Shown one piece after another: positions 14,687 through 21,807 of a DNA stretch of 23,584 nucleotides. The stretch's first letter is position 1. Each line of letters starts with the position of its first letter. Made by a program: the position numbers and the translations under genes. The stretch is from contig CAZJDV010000036.1 in the NCBI GenBank assembly GCA_964544865.1, positions 1 to 23,584 on the forward strand, written 5' to 3'. Origin of the DNA: CAZJDV01 sp964544865. GTDB taxonomy: Bacteria > Chloroflexota > Dehalococcoidia > Lucifugimonadales > CAJWER01. The notes below the pieces were generated by a model. That model worked only from the letters and a program-made list of their open reading frames with translations. It searched no databases and was not told the DNA's origin.

Positions 14687-15352
14687 GTGGACCTGTCACT
14701 ATTGGCGTTGACGCTTCGGATCGCAGCGGTCGCCACCCTGGCCAACATTCCCTTGGCCCTGGCGGTGAGTTGGCTCGTGGTCAAGAAAAAGGTTCGCGGC
14801 CGGCAGATGATCGACGTCGTCGTGTCGTTGCCCCTCGCGGTTCCGCCCGTAGTCGTCGGATTCTTCCTGCTGCTCGTGCTCGGGCGCGAAGGGCCCGTGG
14901 GCGCCCTGGCGTACCGGGTCCTGGGGACCGACATTGTGTTCACCTGGGTGGCGGCCGCCATCGCCTCCGCGGTCATGTCGTTACCGCTGATGGCGAGGAG
15001 CATAATGGTGGCGATGGGAGACGTGGACGAGAGGCTGGAGATGTCCGCGCGGAGTCTCGGCGCGGGACCCTGGTGGGCGGCCTTCACCGTCACGATTCCT
15101 CTGGCGTACCGGGGCATCGCGGCGGGTATCCTGCTTGGATTCGTCCGCGCCCTGAGCGAGTTCGGCGCCACCATTACCGTCGCCGGCAACATCCCCGACA
15201 GGACGCAGACCCTGGCCTTGGCCATCTTTTCTAACGTTCAACTGAGGGAGGACGCCGCGGCGATGAGACTCGCGGTCGTCTCCATCACTCTGGCGGTGGC
15301 CACGCTGCTGGTGCACAACTGGCTCGTCATGAGGGCGGCCCGACGCGGCTAG
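14687..15352 (+). CDS. modB: Molybdate ABC transporter permease ModB
   Basis: ModB is the membrane permease of the molybdate importer and forms a dimer. The 221 residues contain about five hydrophobic helices (for example VVVSLPLAVPPVVVGFFLLLVL and the helix around FTWVAAAIASAVMSL). The cytoplasmic EAA loop that contacts ModC is visible as ARSLGAGPWWAAFTVTIPLA, followed by GILLGFVRALSEFGATITVAGN, the strongly conserved ModB end of the loop. The start is a GTG at 14687 (MDLSLLALTLRIAAVATLAN) after GAGGTAGGG. The gaps to modA (75 bases) and to modC (89 bases) are moderate and hold no clear terminator, so the three are probably co-transcribed. Confidence 0.95.
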   Translation: MDLSLLALTLRIAAVATLANIPLALAVSWLVVKKKVRGRQMIDVVVSLPLAVPPVVVGFFLLLVLGREGPVGALAYRVLGTDIVFTWVAAAIASAVMSLPLMARSIMVAMGDVDERLEMSARSLGAGPWWAAFTVTIPLAYRGIAAGILLGFVRALSEFGATITVAGNIPDRTQTLALAIFSNVQLREDAAAMRLAVVSITLAVATLLVHNWLVMRAARRG

Positions 15353-15441
15353 AGGCATGCACGATCTTGAGGTGAACGTCCGATGCCCTATCGAGGCGCC
15401 AGGAGATACCGGCATATGGAGAATGGGAGCCAGGCTGAATC

Positions 15442-16557
15442 GTGAATGAGCCAATCCTTAGCTTCGAAATCACCAAGCGCTATCCCGGCTTCTCCCTGGA
15501 GTGCCGGGCCGCTTTCGAGCCCGGGATCACGGCGGTTTTCGGCCTTTCGGGCAGCGGCAAGACCACGCTGCTCAACTGCCTCGCCGGCCTCGTCGCTCCC
15601 GACGAGGGCACCATCGAGGTGCTGGGGGAGACCGTGTTTTCGTCATCGCCGCGCAGGAATCTGCCGCCCGACAGGAGGCGGTTTGGGTATGTGTTCCAGG
15701 ACGCGGCGCTCTTTCCCCACATGAGCGTATGGGACAACATCCGGTATGGCTACCGGCTGACTCCTGTCGAGCGCCGGACCACGGACCTGGAGCAACTAGT
15801 CGATTTCTTCCAGCTAGCGGACCTGCTGGATAGGGGCGTTTCAGGGCTTTCCGGCGGCGAGCGCCAGAGGGTCGCCCTCGCCCGCGCCCTGGCTACCTCG
15901 CCCAGGGTACTGCTTCTGGACGAGCCGTTGGCGTCCCTCGACGCCGAGTTCCAGGGGCTGATTATCCGGTACCTCAGACGGACCGTGCGGGAGCTTGACA
16001 CGCCGATGGTATTTGTCTCCCACTCCATGTCCCATGTGCTGGCTCTGGCCCAGAGCGTCCTCGTGCTGAGCGACGGGAAGCCGGTCGTACAGGGACGGCC
16101 TGCGGAGGTGCTCGCCCACCCGAATGCCGGCGCGATGGCGGTCTATTCGACGTTGGAGAACCTGGTGGAGGCGGAGGTCGTATCCCTGCTGCCGGAGGAT
16201 GAGATGGCCGAGCTGTGGGTCGGTAACGCCAGACTATCGGTGCCGGACGCCGGGTATAGCCCGGGCGACCTGGTGACCATTTCGCTCAGGGCCAGCGACA
16301 TCATACTCGCGGTAGAAACGCCGTCGAAAACCAGCGCGCGGAACGTCGTCGTGGGCGTGATCGAAGAGGTGCGCGCCCGAGGCGCCCGCGTCCTGGTCTA
16401 CATCGATATAGGTGCACGGATCGTCGCAGAGATCACCCTCGGGGCGCTTAAAGACCTTGGACTGCAAGAGGGCGGGCAGGTGTATCTCATCATCAAGAGC
16501 GCCAGCATCGTCGTCCTGGACTCCCCTTCCAACGGACGCCGCCGAGACGGCGTATAG
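15442..16557 (+). CDS. modC: Molybdate ABC transporter ATP-binding protein ModC
   Basis: ModC is the ATPase that drives molybdate uptake. In order it has a Walker A motif GLSGSGKTT (about 34-42), a Q loop in FGYVFQDAALFPHMSV, the ABC signature LSGGERQRVALARAL, a Walker B VLLLDEPLASLD and the switch histidine in FVSHSM. The C-terminal third (about 255-362) is a Mop/TOBE domain (LRASDIILAVETP, SARNVVVGVIEEV) that in this family binds molybdate and can damp transport when the metal is plentiful. Length 371 is typical. The GTG at 15442 (MNEPILSFEITKRYPGF) is the chosen start; an ATG 4 bases later is in another frame. The gene is convergent with the glycosylase at 16600. Confidence 0.95.
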   Translation: MNEPILSFEITKRYPGFSLECRAAFEPGITAVFGLSGSGKTTLLNCLAGLVAPDEGTIEVLGETVFSSSPRRNLPPDRRRFGYVFQDAALFPHMSVWDNIRYGYRLTPVERRTTDLEQLVDFFQLADLLDRGVSGLSGGERQRVALARALATSPRVLLLDEPLASLDAEFQGLIIRYLRRTVRELDTPMVFVSHSMSHVLALAQSVLVLSDGKPVVQGRPAEVLAHPNAGAMAVYSTLENLVEAEVVSLLPEDEMAELWVGNARLSVPDAGYSPGDLVTISLRASDIILAVETPSKTSARNVVVGVIEEVRARGARVLVYIDIGARIVAEITLGALKDLGLQEGGQVYLIIKSASIVVLDSPSNGRRRDGV

Positions 16558-16599
16558 GCCGCCACGGAGCGGCTATCGCCGTCACCATCGCGGCATGAG

Positions 16600-17277
16600 T
16601 CAGTGCGCGGCTCCCGCCGCGGTCACCTTGCCCGCAGGGCAGATGTCCAGCAGGATGCATCCCTCGCACACCGGCCTCGATTTGCGGCACGCGACCTTGG
16701 CGTGGCGCACTATCAGCGCGTGATACTCGCCGTACAACTCCGGGTCCGGGGCGAGGTGCTCCGTGAAATAGTCCTGGAAGGCGGAGTACGGCCCCCGGTC
16801 CGGCGCCAGGCCCAGCCGGTTGAGCAGGCGCCGGGTAAACGCGTCTATGACGAAGACCGGCTTGCCCAGGGCATAGAGCAGGATGTCGTCCGCCGTCTCC
16901 TGGCCAATGCCGTGGACCGCCAGGAGGCCCGGCCGGAGCGAACCTGGCTCCACCCTGGTCATGGCGTCAAGGTCATCTCCGAAACTCTCGCCCAAGTATC
17001 CGGCGAGGGCCTTGAGCTTCCGCGCCTTCGAGTTGTAGTAGCCGGCTGGATAGACGAGCCGCGCAAGGTCGTCCTGGGGAATGCGGCGAATCGCGTCTGG
17101 AAAGAGAGCGGCGGCTGCCTTAAGGTTATCGATGGCCCGCTCCACGTTCGTCCATGCGGTGGCCTGGGTCAGCACGGCGCCCACCATCATCTCGAAGCGC
17201 GTGTCCGCGGGCCACCAGTGCTGACGCCCGTAGCGGCCAAGCAGTCTGTCGTAGATGTCCAGCAGGGTCTGTTCCAC
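16600..17277 (-). CDS. Endonuclease III-superfamily DNA glycosylase (MagIII-like), iron-sulfur type
   Basis: This is a base excision repair glycosylase of the HhH-GPD superfamily, 225 residues. The helix-hairpin-helix is LLAVHGIGQETADDILLYAL (118-137) and the catalytic aspartate is Asp145 in FVIDAFTRR. The C-terminal [4Fe-4S] motif is complete: Cys197-X6-Cys204-X2-Cys207-X5-Cys213. The lysine that endonuclease III uses for its lyase step (GRKTA) is replaced by Glu127 (GQETA), so the enzyme is probably a monofunctional glycosylase, as in the MagIII/3-methyladenine subgroup with similar G-ETAD sequences. The substrate is therefore inferred and true thymine-glycol activity is unlikely. The start is a GTG at 17277, 21 bases after sfsA, and the two are likely co-transcribed. 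Confidence 0.85.
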   Translation of the reverse strand: MEQTLLDIYDRLLGRYGRQHWWPADTRFEMMVGAVLTQATAWTNVERAIDNLKAAAALFPDAIRRIPQDDLARLVYPAGYYNSKARKLKALAGYLGESFGDDLDAMTRVEPGSLRPGLLAVHGIGQETADDILLYALGKPVFVIDAFTRRLLNRLGLAPDRGPYSAFQDYFTEHLAPDPELYGEYHALIVRHAKVACRKSRPVCEGCILLDICPAGKVTAAGAAH

Positions 17278-17298
17278 CCTAGGTTTCCCCGCGCCCGC

Positions 17299-18083
17299 TC
17301 ACGCCAGACGCACCGGGACGGACTCGTCTATCTCGATCTCCTTAGTGCTGACCCGGCAGGTGTAAGCATAGGCCTCCACGCCTAGAGCGGCCGCGTCTGA
17401 GAGCGCATCTGAGAACAGCGGGTCGGCGTCCCGGTAGGGCGAGAGCGCCACCGCGTCCTGGCGCTGTATCACGAACACCACCGCGGCGCGGTGACTCTGC
17501 GCCACGGCCCTCGCCAGCGTACCCAGGTGCTTCCTGCCTCGCTCTGTCGGCGCGTTTGGGAACAGGGCGATGCCGCCACGACCAGATTTACGGACTTCGC
17601 CTCGACGTATAGTTGACCGCGTCCGCCGGACAGCAACAGGTAGATGCGGCTGTCCTCGAACACTACCTCGCGCTGAATCTCCGAGTAGCCGGCGAGCTGC
17701 GACAGCGAGCTGGCCTCTATGGCCTCGTGGAGAAGCAGGTTGGGCAGTCTGCTGTCCACGGCCACAAGCTCGCGGCCTTTTTCGATCAGGGTGAGGTCAT
17801 ATTCCGTCTTGCGGGCGGAACCCGTCGGAGCAGGCGTGATAAACGCCCGGGCGCCGGGGCGCAGTAGCTCCCGCATTCGCCCCGTGTTCGGGACATGCGC
17901 CGCCACTTCGCCGCCGTCGTAGGCCACAAGGGCGACGAACCGGTTGGTCCGCGTCACGAACCTGGCCTCTTTCAGTCCTGGGTGAAGCTTGATGGCACTC
18001 TCTTGGCCCTTGGCCGCGCGGCGTCGATCCCCGTGCTCGACAGGCGCTCGGGACGGCAACATGCTAGCATCAGACTGGGCCAT
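17299..18083 (-). pseudogene. sfsA: SfsA family DNA/RNA nuclease-like protein, frameshifted
   Basis: SfsA (sugar fermentation stimulation protein) is a nuclease-fold protein with an N-terminal OB-like part. The first portion reads KEARFVTRTNRFVALVAYDG, AAHVPNTGRMRELL, then DLTLIEKGRELVAVDSRLPN and the PD-(D/E)XK-like YVEAKSVNLVV. The frame then breaks near 17571-17579: one added base in GTGGCGGC restores GIALFPNAPTERGRKHLG, followed by VVFVIQRQDAVALSPYRDAD and the normal C-terminus. The broken frame would remove the last third. ATG at 18083 is taken; ATG 18062 and TTG 18089 are also in frame, and the first 30 residues are unconserved. It may be a true pseudogene or a one-base sequence error. 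Confidence 0.87.
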
Positions 18084-18111
18084 CGACAACCTGCAGCCCG
18101 GCCCTTAAACT
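18083..18111 (+). promoter_or_regulatory. Probable promoter of pyrF
   Basis: TCGACA at 18083-18088 and TAAACT at 18106-18111 are separated by 17 bases, pointing toward pyrF. The -35 overlaps the sfsA start codon. A perfect 6-bp hairpin with a 4-base loop (GGCGGA/TCCGCC, 18126-18141) lies in the leader just upstream of the ribosome binding site. Confidence 0.45.
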
Positions 18112-18159
18112 AATGTTACCGCGGAGGCGGAGTCATCCGCCGTGCGGTGAGGGGATGCA

Positions 18160-18996
18160 ATGTCGACATTCGTTCACAGACTGGCCGCGTCTTGCCGGGC
18201 AAGAGAGAGCCTGCTTTGCGTCGGGCTGGACCCTGATCCAGCGCTGATGGCCATCCCCGATATCGTTGAATTCAACAAGGGCATCGTGGACGCCACGAAG
18301 GACCTGGTTTGCGCATACAAGCCGAATTTGGCCTTCTACGAGGCCCACGGCAGCCGGGGGATCGTGGCGCTTGAGGAGACGGTCGCCTACATTCGCTCCG
18401 TTGCGCCGAAGGTGGTGCTCCTGGCCGACGCCAAGCGCGGCGACATAGGCTCGTCCAACGCCCACTATGCCAGCGCGCTTTTCGACTTGTGGGGGTTCGA
18501 CGCGATCACTGTACTCGGATACACCGGCGGCGAGGCCCTCGAACCTTTTCTGGAGTATGAGGACAGGGGAATCTTCGTGGTGTGCCGTTCCTCAAACGAA
18601 GGGGCGGGGGAGTTCCAGGACCTGCAAGTATCCTCCGACGGGGCCGGCCGGAGGCTGTTCGAGTTGGTCGCCGAGCGAGCGTCGGCATGGAACCGGCGCG
18701 GCAACGTGGCCCTGGTCGTTGGGGCGACCTACCCCGACGAGCTCACCACGGTGCGCGCCGTCTGCCCGGACATGCCGATCCTCGTGCCCGGAGTGGGCGC
18801 CCAGGAGGGGACACTTCGGGTCTCGGTGGTGGCAGGCATGGACGCGCTGGGCCGGAATCTAATCGTCAGCGCCTCTCGAAGTGTCTTGTATGCCTCGCGA
18901 GACCCCGCGAATTTCCAGCAGATCGCACGCGGAGCCGCCGAGGAGTTGCGGCGGCGGATAAACCGGGTGTTGGAGGAGGAGGGCAGGGGATGGTAG
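18160..18996 (+). CDS. pyrF: Orotidine 5'-phosphate decarboxylase (type 2)
   Basis: PyrF decarboxylates OMP to UMP, the last step of de novo pyrimidine synthesis. The 278 residues fit the longer PyrF type 2 group. LLCVGLDPDP (18-27) forms the first substrate-binding strand, and the catalytic array is Asp90-Lys92-Asp95 in LLADAKRGDIGSSN. NLAFYEAHG, TVLGYTGGEAL and VVGATYPDEL are further family segments, and LVPGVGAQEG followed by SASRSVLYAS makes the phosphate site. The ATG at 18160 follows GAGGGG. The 3' end overlaps the start of the DUF951 gene (ATGGTAG), so the two are translationally coupled. Confidence 0.96.
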   Translation: MSTFVHRLAASCRARESLLCVGLDPDPALMAIPDIVEFNKGIVDATKDLVCAYKPNLAFYEAHGSRGIVALEETVAYIRSVAPKVVLLADAKRGDIGSSNAHYASALFDLWGFDAITVLGYTGGEALEPFLEYEDRGIFVVCRSSNEGAGEFQDLQVSSDGAGRRLFELVAERASAWNRRGNVALVVGATYPDELTTVRAVCPDMPILVPGVGAQEGTLRVSVVAGMDALGRNLIVSASRSVLYASRDPANFQQIARGAAEELRRRINRVLEEEGRGW

Positions 18997-19187
18997 CCGA
19001 TCTGAGGATGGGCGATGTTCTCCGCTTGAAAAAAGCCCATCCGTGCGGCGGTTCCGAGTGGGAGGTCGTCCGGTTGGGGGCCGACATCAGAATCCGGTGT
19101 CTGACATGCGACCGTCGGGTGATGCTCTCGCGCTCGGTGCTGGCGAAGAGAACGAATAACGCGGTTGCCAGGGACCAGATCCCGTGA
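18990..19187 (+). CDS. DUF951 domain-containing small protein
   Basis: This 65-residue protein matches the DUF951 family: it starts MVADLRMGDVLRLKKAHPCG and continues with GSEWEVVRLGADIRIRCLTC and RRVMLSRSVLAKR. Its role is unknown. Three cysteines (19, 37 and 40), with a CxxC pair, could bind zinc with a further ligand such as His17. I place the start at the ATG at 18990, which overlaps the pyrF stop by 7 bases and has GGAGGAGG at about 18972-18979 as its ribosome binding site; a longer open frame upstream is only the pyrF shadow. Translation is probably coupled to pyrF. DUF951 genes are usually found as small stand-alone genes in Firmicutes and Chloroflexota. Confidence 0.88.
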   Translation: MVADLRMGDVLRLKKAHPCGGSEWEVVRLGADIRIRCLTCDRRVMLSRSVLAKRTNNAVARDQIP

Positions 19188-19255
19188 TCCCGGTTCAACG
19201 GGGCAAACGCCTCCCCCCGAGTCCCCCGGCATGTCCCAACGCCGGTCCGTTTCAA

Positions 19256-19284
19256 TTGACATGGTCATAACGCGGTCTTACAAT
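19256..19284 (+). promoter_or_regulatory. Sigma-70-type promoter of the BFN-domain gene
   Basis: A perfect TTGACA (19256-19261), a 17-base spacer and TACAAT (19279-19284) point to the gene at 19314. The leader would be about 23 bases and contains AGGAGG at 19302-19307. This is one of the best promoter matches in the window. Confidence 0.8.
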
Positions 19285-19313
19285 TGACTTATTGGGCGGC
19301 TAGGAGGGACTCC

Positions 19314-19910
19314 ATGCCTTCAGATTCCTTGATCGAAATGGTCATTGACAGTATTCGTGTAAGCATCGTCAACTACCAGCAGAGGGTAGTCATCCTGCGC
19401 GTCAAGGAGACCAGTCGCTACCTGCCGATCTGGATCGGCCCATCGGAGGCCGATTCCATTGCATTGAAGTTGCAGGATGTCGTGGTGCCTCGTCCGCTTA
19501 CCCACGACCTGCTGCGGTCTGTCATCACGACCCTGGGCGCCGTCGTGAGCCGCATCGTCGTGTCGGACCTGAACGACGACACGTTCTACGCCAAGATCAT
19601 CCTGCAGGTCAACGAGACCACCATGGAGATCGACTCCCGTCCCAGCGACGCCATCGCTCTGGCGGTGAGGACGGATGCGCCGATATTCGCCTACGATGCG
19701 GTCATCGAAAAGGCCGGTGTCGAGATGGATGGGGAGGGCAGGCCGCTCCCGCGCGATGATGATGAGCGCAATTCGAGGCCGGTCCGCGAGGAGGAGCTCA
19801 AGAGCTTGTCGGCGTTCACCGACTTCATCGAGACCCTGAACCTGGACGACCTTGGCAAGGAGGAGACGCCACCGCCCTCGGAGTCGAGCCCGTCAGGGGA
19901 AAAGAGCTAG
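19314..19910 (+). CDS. Bifunctional nuclease (BFN/DUF151) domain protein
   Basis: The product carries the BFN (DUF151) domain over about residues 3-135: MVIDSIRVSIVNYQQRVVIL, LPIWIGPSEADSIALKL, RPLTHDLLRSVITTLGA and IDSRPSDAIALAVRTDAPIF are all family blocks. Plant and bacterial members have been reported to have nuclease activity, but most bacterial ones are uncharacterised, so the name should be used with caution. The last 60 residues are acidic and Pro/Ser-rich (for example EETPPPSESSPSGEKS) and look disordered. I choose the ATG at 19314, 6 bases after AGGAGG; an in-frame upstream start overlaps the -10. The gene has its own promoter and a terminator follows, so it is a single transcription unit of 198 residues. 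Confidence 0.92.
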   Translation: MPSDSLIEMVIDSIRVSIVNYQQRVVILRVKETSRYLPIWIGPSEADSIALKLQDVVVPRPLTHDLLRSVITTLGAVVSRIVVSDLNDDTFYAKIILQVNETTMEIDSRPSDAIALAVRTDAPIFAYDAVIEKAGVEMDGEGRPLPRDDDERNSRPVREEELKSLSAFTDFIETLNLDDLGKEETPPPSESSPSGEKS

Positions 19911-19941
19911 CCCTTCATCAACCACACGCGCACAGCAAGGG

Positions 19942-19965
19942 GCCCCGCTGAAATGTGGGGCTTTT
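19942..19965 (+). terminator. Intrinsic terminator after the BFN-domain gene
   Basis: GCCCCGC (19942-19948) pairs with GTGGGGC (19955-19961) over 7 bp including one G-U, with the loop TGAAAT, and TTTT follows directly. It lies 31 bases after the stop codon and separates this gene from the ATP synthase operon. Confidence 0.8.
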
Positions 19966-20020
19966 GCATGCTCCCGATCGGGCACTCGTTTCCGCATACC
20001 GGCTGTCAGCCATCCTCCAA

Positions 20021-20050
20021 TTGACCCTCGGATTTTCATTGTGATATAAT
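20021..20050 (+). promoter_or_regulatory. Sigma-70-type promoter of the atp operon
   Basis: TTGACC (20021-20026) and a perfect TATAAT (20045-20050) are separated by 18 bases, 38 bases before the first atp start codon. This is 11 of 12 matches with a spacer one base longer than ideal. Confidence 0.8.
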
Positions 20051-20088
20051 CCACAAACCTCGTCGGAGGGCCCCTTGGGGCGTGCTTG

Positions 20089-20307
20089 ATGGGGACCGTA
20101 CTGCGGTTAGTCGGTGTCGGATGGTACGTGGCAATCTGCCTGCTGGGCGGTAGCTTGGGCGGGGTTTGGCTGGACAACCGCGTGGGGTCCAGTCCTCTGT
20201 TTGTCTTGTTGGGTCTAGGTGCGGGACTGGCGGTCGCGGCATTCGGTACTTACCGGATGCTGACGGCGGTCTTATCACAAGATCAAGATTATGCAGGGCC
20301 AGAGTAG
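20089..20307 (+). CDS. AtpZ/AtpI-family small membrane protein
   Basis: A 72-residue protein with two predicted transmembrane helices: VGWYVAICLLGGSLGGVWLD and LFVLLGLGAGLAVAAFGTYR. The pattern of a first helix ending in GGVWLDNRVGSSPLF matches the AtpZ/AtpI group that sits at the head of F1Fo operons. Members have been implicated in assembly of the c ring and in magnesium or calcium transport; this is family knowledge and cannot be read from the sequence. I use the ATG at 20089; a TTG one codon upstream is also possible. Its stop is 6 bases before the atpB start. Confidence 0.8.
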   Translation: MGTVLRLVGVGWYVAICLLGGSLGGVWLDNRVGSSPLFVLLGLGAGLAVAAFGTYRMLTAVLSQDQDYAGPE

Positions 20308-20313
20308 GAAATA

Positions 20314-21375
20314 GTGTCAGGGCTACTAGCCAATCCCAAGGTGCTCACTGCGGTCATCGCAGTGGGCATTGTGTTTTTTGTCAGCGTGTATGGAGGCGCG
20401 CTGGGCGCCCAGTTCGGCGGCGGGTTCCTGGGGTCCCCACTGGCCAGCATCGAGCTCAAGGCCGAGCCGGTGAGCGCCGACCCTCTTGTCGGCGGCTACG
20501 TGATCACTAACACGATGGTCACTAGCTGGATCGCCATCTTGGTTCTCGGGCTGGTATCCTATCTCGGCACACGTCGGATCAAGGAGGTTCCCAGCAGGCT
20601 CCAAGGCTTCCTGGAGGTGGTGCTGGGGTTCTTCATCGATATTACCGAGAGTGTGGCCGGACCGGAGAAAGCCCGGCGATTTTTCCCTCTCGTTGTGACG
20701 ATATTTCTCTTTATCGTGACCTCCAATTGGCTGGGTATCCTGCCCGGATTCGGCACCATCGGCCGCTTTGAGCCCGCCGAGGAGCTCATTCACCACAAGG
20801 AGGCGGTGGCCGAAAAGGCCGGCGATGAGTTGGACCTCGACAAGGTCAAGCTCCAGATTTTCCAGGGCGGCGGGGCCGTCGCGGTGCTTCCGTTCGGCTC
20901 GGTCGACAGTGTGGCAACGGGCCAGGACTATGAAGAGAAGGTAGGGGAGGGCCAGCGAGCCGGGGTCCTGGTGCCGTTCCTTCGAAGCGCCAACACCGAT
21001 ATCAACACTCCACTGGCGATGGCGCTCGTGGCCATGTTCATGGTGCACTTCTGGGGGTTCAGCGCCCTGGGGATGTTCGGCCACCTCGGGAAGTTCCTGA
21101 ACTTCAAAGAGGGTCCGATCGGCCTGTTCGTGGGACTTTTAGAGATCGTCGGCGAGTTCGCACGTATCATCAGCTTCACCTTCCGGCTGTTTGGCAACAT
21201 CTTCGCGGGCGAGGTGCTGCTGATCGCCATGGCCTTCCTGATTCCGCTGATAGGCCTGGTCCCGTTCCTGGGGCTGGAGTTGTTCGTGGGACTCATCCAG
21301 GCATTCATATTCGCCATGCTGACCCTGGTTTTCGCGACCACCGCCACGATTAGCCACGGGGGGGACGAGCACTAG
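20314..21375 (+). CDS. atpB: F1Fo ATP synthase subunit a
   Basis: Subunit a forms the proton half-channels next to the c ring. The essential arginine is Arg291 in FTFRLFGNIFAGE, and the last helices (ELFVGLIQAFIFAMLTLVF) are canonical. TSNWLGILPGFG marks the other conserved loop. At 353 residues it is about 80 longer than the E. coli protein: residues about 147-230 form a charged, low-hydrophobicity insertion between two transmembrane helices (from EPAEELIHHKEAVAEKA to the SANTDINTPLAMAL segment). The start is a GTG at 20314 after TAGGA. It follows the atpZ/I gene closely; the gap of about 100 bases to atpE contains a small stem (TAGCC 21447-21451 with GGCTA 21460-21464). Confidence 0.96.
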   Translation: MSGLLANPKVLTAVIAVGIVFFVSVYGGALGAQFGGGFLGSPLASIELKAEPVSADPLVGGYVITNTMVTSWIAILVLGLVSYLGTRRIKEVPSRLQGFLEVVLGFFIDITESVAGPEKARRFFPLVVTIFLFIVTSNWLGILPGFGTIGRFEPAEELIHHKEAVAEKAGDELDLDKVKLQIFQGGGAVAVLPFGSVDSVATGQDYEEKVGEGQRAGVLVPFLRSANTDINTPLAMALVAMFMVHFWGFSALGMFGHLGKFLNFKEGPIGLFVGLLEIVGEFARIISFTFRLFGNIFAGEVLLIAMAFLIPLIGLVPFLGLELFVGLIQAFIFAMLTLVFATTATISHGGDEH

Positions 21376-21476
21376 CTTCTGCGTTGGCACAAATGTTAAG
21401 CGGGCCACCGCCTGTATCCAGACGATATTTCGGAGATGGTAATGTATAGCCAAGATCTCGGCTAAAGGAGTAGAGG

Positions 21477-21707
21477 ATGGAAATAACGGGAAATCTTCAG
21501 GACATCGCCGCGGGGCTTGCCATCGCGCTCGGATCGTTCGGGCCGGCGATTGGAATCGGCCTGCTGGCCGCCAAGGCCATGGAGGCGCTGGGGCGCAATC
21601 CGGAGGCGTCCGGCGTCATTCAGCAGAACATGATACTGGCCATCGCGTTCGCAGAGGCTATCGCCATCTACGCCCTGGTAGTAGCGATCCTGATTATTTT
21701 CGTTTGA
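21477..21707 (+). CDS. atpE: F1Fo ATP synthase subunit c
   Basis: Subunit c is the hairpin of two helices that builds the rotating ring. The 76 residues contain the glycine-rich first helix (GSFGPAIGIGLLAAKAMEAL), the loop GRNPEA (39-44) that contacts F1, and the ion-binding Glu60 in IAFAEAIAIYALV. The sodium-binding set (a Gln in helix 1 and a Glu-Ser or Glu-Thr pair in helix 2) is not seen, so a proton ring is inferred. A strong AAAGGAG lies 7 bases before the ATG, as expected for the subunit needed in most copies. A perfect 16-base palindrome follows the stop. Confidence 0.97.
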   Translation: MEITGNLQDIAAGLAIALGSFGPAIGIGLLAAKAMEALGRNPEASGVIQQNMILAIAFAEAIAIYALVVAILIIFV

Positions 21708-21710
21708 TTG

Positions 21711-21726
21711 CGGCTGAATTCAGCCG
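21711..21726 (+). repeat. Perfect palindrome after atpE
   Basis: CGGCTGAATTCAGCCG forms a 6-bp stem with an AATT loop, 3 bases after the atpE stop. No T tract follows, so it is not an intrinsic terminator. It could protect the 3' end of an atpE transcript segment. Confidence 0.65.
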
Positions 21727-21807
21727 TTCGACGCCCGAACCTCAATGCAGGAGCCCAAGATCTCCAGGATTTGGGGACGGTAGGCGCATTCAAACTGGGA
21801 ATAAAGT

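Noticed and set aside
16558..16573. GCCGC/GCGGC stem after modC as a terminator.
   Set aside because: The stem has only 5 bp and no T tract; it is too weak to call.
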